DNA of 64,000 nt, from positions 256,245 through 320,244 of the forward strand of contig CAMIFC010000001.1 of assembly GCA_946220775.1 (NCBI GenBank). Reading direction: 5' to 3'. The notes beneath the pieces were generated by a model, which was not told the DNA's origin, did no database searches, and saw only the letters and a program-made list of their open reading frames with translations. The DNA comes from an uncultured Corynebacterium sp. (GTDB taxonomy: Bacteria > Actinomycetota > Actinomycetes > Mycobacteriales > Mycobacteriaceae). Shown in pieces: positions 62,191-64,000 of the stretch; the first letter of the stretch is position 1, and every line of letters begins with the position of its first letter. Both the position numbers and the translations under genes were made by a program.

Positions 62191-63498
62191 TTAGGACGCC
62201 AGACTTGCTGAAGTATTTTCGCCTTCAATCTGTGAAACTTCGGCAGGACTAGGAATATTTCGTCGTGATTGGACCAGCCACATGATGGCCGTGATGGAGA
62301 TTGAGATCAGCAGGAGCATCCACCCAATCGTGCCGCGAGTGTACTCAAAGATTCGGCCTGGCCAGATCCACTTGTCGGACATCCAGATATCGATGCTCAG
62401 GCAGAAGTAGGCGCCGAGCCACGCGATTGGATTATGCATGACAGAACGGTGGAGCAGGACCGTGAAAAAGAGGGGCGCAAACAGCATTGAGTAGTACATC
62501 TGCCCCAGCGAACTCACCAAGAACACACCCAGCAAGAGCAACGAGGACGTTGTGCTTGCCCACATGAAGTTGTCCGAGTCTCGCCATTTCAGCAGGACAA
62601 ACACCCCGGCGAGGACGAGGAGTGCAGCGAAAATTCGCCACAACCAGATCACCGGTTCTGGCACGCCGAAGTAGGTTCCCAAACCGATGATCGAGGAATT
62701 GGCGAAGTCCCGAACTTCATCCAGATAGGGGAGCAGCTTGGAGAAGAAGTCCTGTGGCTGAGTCATGAGAGGCCAGGCTGCAAGGTTGAAAACAATCGGA
62801 ATACCAATGCCCGTGGCCAATGCGCCCCATTGGCGCTTAACCAGCGGCAAGAAGAGCAGCGGGAGGAACTGCGGCTTAATGGTGATGGCTAGACCCAGCG
62901 CGATTCCCGCAGCCCAGCCTTTGCGGCTGATGAGGAACCATAAGAATAGAACCTCCAGGAAGAGCAGAACTCCGTTGATGTTAGAAAACAGGAGGGTGTT
63001 CCGCACCGCTTCCGTGTTGAACAAGACGATGATGCTTGCGGGCCATACGATTCCGGTGATGGCGTCCCGCCATGGCGAACGATGGTTCTTCGCATGGGCG
63101 ACCAAATAGCTCAAAATGCCTAAGGCGAGAACTGTCGAGGCAGCGTTGGCACCGATGTAGAGTGCACGTCCGATACTGAAGCTCGGCATCAAGGAGAGGG
63201 GGCTGAGCAGGAGGGTTCCGCCAGGGAAGTAGAGGTAGTGAGGATCCACGGTGGTGTAGTCCTCTGAATACACCGGAACCCCGGTGCGGAAGCGCAAAAT
63301 AGCGTTCCACACCGTGGTGAAATCATCAGTCGCGTGATTGTTGAACGCGAACCACACTTTATGGATTGCCGTCATCACGGCGATCGGCCACAAAGCCCAC
63401 ACTGCCACGGTTCGGGCCCGCTGGTAATTGAGGCTCATTGGCTCCGGCGTTGGAGTGTCCGAGAAGTCCGATCGGGAGGGCTCAACGTGGGTACTCAT
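62191..63498 (-). CDS. aftC: Arabinofuranosyltransferase AftC (GT-C fold)
   Basis: A 435-residue membrane glycosyltransferase with about ten helices. In Mycobacterium and Corynebacterium AftC adds alpha-1,3 branches to arabinogalactan/arabinan. GT-C features: the first periplasmic loop has NHATDDFTTVWNAILRF, containing the Asp pair expected for the catalytic site, and AAGIALGLAITIKPQFLPLL matches the DUF2029 pattern. Synteny with msrB-hemQ-hemY-hemE equals Rv2673-Rv2678c. ATG 63498 chosen; a TTG 9 nt upstream is less likely. TAGTAT lies 9 nt before the ATG. The C-terminal codons contain a GGACGCCA octamer (62194). Confidence 0.88.
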   Translation of the reverse strand: MSTHVEPSRSDFSDTPTPEPMSLNYQRARTVAVWALWPIAVMTAIHKVWFAFNNHATDDFTTVWNAILRFRTGVPVYSEDYTTVDPHYLYFPGGTLLLSPLSLMPSFSIGRALYIGANAASTVLALGILSYLVAHAKNHRSPWRDAITGIVWPASIIVLFNTEAVRNTLLFSNINGVLLFLEVLFLWFLISRKGWAAGIALGLAITIKPQFLPLLFLPLVKRQWGALATGIGIPIVFNLAAWPLMTQPQDFFSKLLPYLDEVRDFANSSIIGLGTYFGVPEPVIWLWRIFAALLVLAGVFVLLKWRDSDNFMWASTTSSLLLLGVFLVSSLGQMYYSMLFAPLFFTVLLHRSVMHNPIAWLGAYFCLSIDIWMSDKWIWPGRIFEYTRGTIGWMLLLISISITAIMWLVQSRRNIPSPAEVSQIEGENTSASLAS

Positions 63499-63585
63499 AG
63501 GATTCAAATACTAGCTTCAGTTCGGGTGCATTTCGGATAAACACACCGCATTGCGCCGGAGGAACAAGGGGAGCGCCTAGAAAAA

Positions 63586-63623
63586 GTTAAAGGGCACGAT
63601 CTAAAAAGACCGTGCCCTTTAAC
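63586..63623 (-). terminator. Terminator of the tRNA cluster
   Basis: GTTAAAGGGCACG (63586-63598) and CGTGCCCTTTAAC (63611-63623) form a perfect 13-bp stem with a 12-nt A-rich loop. It lies 2 nt beyond the CCA end of tRNA-Gly on the minus strand, after which the transcript reads CTTTTTCTAGG. Confidence 0.85.
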
Positions 63624-63625
63624 GC

Positions 63626-63701
63626 TGGAGCGGATGACGAGACTCGAACTCGCGACCCTCACCTTGGCAAGGTGATGCGCTACCAACTGCGCTACATCCG
63701 C
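63626..63701 (-). tRNA. tRNA-Gly (GCC), CCA encoded
   Basis: Full cloverleaf on the minus strand. Acceptor GCGGATG (5') pairs with CATCCGC; anticodon loop holds GCC within CTTGCCAAG; the T arm is CGAGTTCGAGTCTCG. The 3' end is TCCA, so CCA is encoded. A second copy, identical over the visible part, is at the window edge. Confidence 0.95.
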
Positions 63702-63722
63702 GTGTTAGCCGAAGCTAACGAG

Positions 63723-63794
63723 TGCGCGATACTGGGATCGAACCAGTGACCCCTTCCGTGTCGAGGAAGTGCTCTACCGCTGAGCTAAACGCGC
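63723..63794 (-). tRNA. tRNA-Val (GAC)
   Basis: Cloverleaf on the minus strand. Anticodon arm CTTCC-TCGACAC-GGAAG gives GAC; T arm ACTGGTTCGATCCCAGT; D arm GCTCAGCGGTAGAGC. CCA is not encoded. Two oddities: loop position 33 is C rather than the near-universal U, and acceptor position 6 is U facing U67. The Gly-Cys-Val transcription order is conserved in actinobacteria and supports Val. Confidence 0.88.
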
Positions 63795-63824
63795 GGGTCA
63801 ATCTAATCTGCATGAGCAGAAACG

Positions 63825-63896
63825 AGGTGGAAACGGGAATCGAACCCGTGTACACGGTTTTGCAGACCGTTGCCTAAGCCACTCAGCCATTCCACC
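63825..63896 (-). tRNA. tRNA-Cys (GCA)
   Basis: Cloverleaf on the minus strand. Acceptor GGTGGAA pairs with TTCCACC; anticodon loop CTGCAAA gives GCA; the discriminator is U, the identity base of tRNA-Cys. CCA is not encoded. Confidence 0.95.
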
Positions 63897-63946
63897 GTGG
63901 CGTTGATGTCGCCTCGTGAGGTTCGTGGGATTGCCACGATACCTTG

Positions 63947-64000
63947 AGCGGATGACGAGACTCGAACTCGCGACCCTCACCTTGGCAAGGTGATGCGCTA
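63947..64000 (-). tRNA. tRNA-Gly (GCC), second copy, cut by the window edge
   Basis: The visible 3' part is identical to tRNA-Gly at 63626-63701 except that CCA is not encoded. The 5' acceptor and D arm lie beyond base 64000. Confidence 0.93.

Noticed and set aside
2723..63067. GGACGCCA as a strictly polar FtsK-orienting sequence (KOPS)
   Set aside because: Orientation is mixed (19 plus, 9 minus) and switches along the window, whereas KOPS are strongly skewed on one replichore. Not excluded genome-wide, but not favoured.
63629..64000. Integrated element using a tRNA attachment site
   Set aside because: The repeated tRNA-Gly sequence is a second complete gene in a conserved tRNA cluster, not a partial 3' att copy; no integrase is nearby.

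Overview
The window is a continuous piece of a Corynebacterium chromosome. Gene content and order follow the corynebacterial/mycobacterial core: ftsK-terC-pgsA-cinA-clgR-pspA, bioYMN, recA-recX-miaB-miaA-hflX, sugR-lexA-divS-nrdR-hrpA, oxyR, dtxR-galE next to sigB, sigA-ppgK, the DUF4193/DUF3093/dut/DUF3710 block, dxs, and hemE-hemY-hemQ-msrB-aftC. Features typical of the group include two primary-type sigma factors, the arabinofuranosyltransferase AftC (mycolata cell wall), LexA boxes of the TCGAAC type, a DtxR box, and many start codons 7-8 nt after a -10 hexamer (leaderless mRNAs). I saw no prophage, insertion sequence, CRISPR array or integron; this is a housekeeping region. The species cannot be fixed from sequence alone. 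Absence of the PTS genes that neighbour sugR in C. glutamicum, and a secreted ceramidase reading frame, would fit a host-associated, possibly lipophilic species (inference).

Layout. 1-5.4 kb: chromosome translocase FtsK (5' end outside the window), a TerC transporter behind a yybP-ykoY manganese riboswitch, PgsA, CinA C-domain, ClgR and PspA. 5.4-7.4 kb: biotin ECF transporter on the minus strand. 7.4-16.8 kb: SOS recombination genes recA-recX, tRNA modification genes miaB and miaA, a DUF349 protein and HflX. 16.9-21.2 kb: a frameshifted uracil permease, SugR, LexA, a DivS-like protein and NrdR. 21.2-32.3 kb: HrpA, a ceramidase interrupted by an amber codon, OxyR, a DUF3516 helicase and a PAC2 protein. 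32.4-44.3 kb: DUF4192, GalE, DtxR, SigB, Dtd, a methyltransferase, a second helicase and SigA. 44.5-53.4 kb: PpgK, inositol monophosphatase, Dut, an RNA methyltransferase, Dxs and RNase D. 53.4-57.5 kb: an iron-siderophore ABC transporter behind a DtxR box. 57.5-63.5 kb: DUF3000, HemE, HemY, a disrupted HemQ, MsrB and AftC. 63.6 kb to the end: a tRNA cluster (Gly, Val, Cys, Gly) on the minus strand.

Main observations. (1) The octamer GGACGCCA occurs at least 28 times on the two strands by hand count, against about 2-4 expected, in all reading frames and in intergenic DNA; close variants are rare and many copies follow an A/T tract. This looks like an uncharacterised genome-wide signal. (2) Three genes carry single lesions in otherwise intact frames: uraA (G6 run frameshift), the ceramidase (in-frame TAG) and hemQ (in-frame TAG plus His at the expected catalytic Tyr position). 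(3) The riboswitch shows an explicit switch between its P1 stem and sequestration of the terC ribosome binding site. Coordinates and motif counts come from reading the sequence by eye; no database search was possible.
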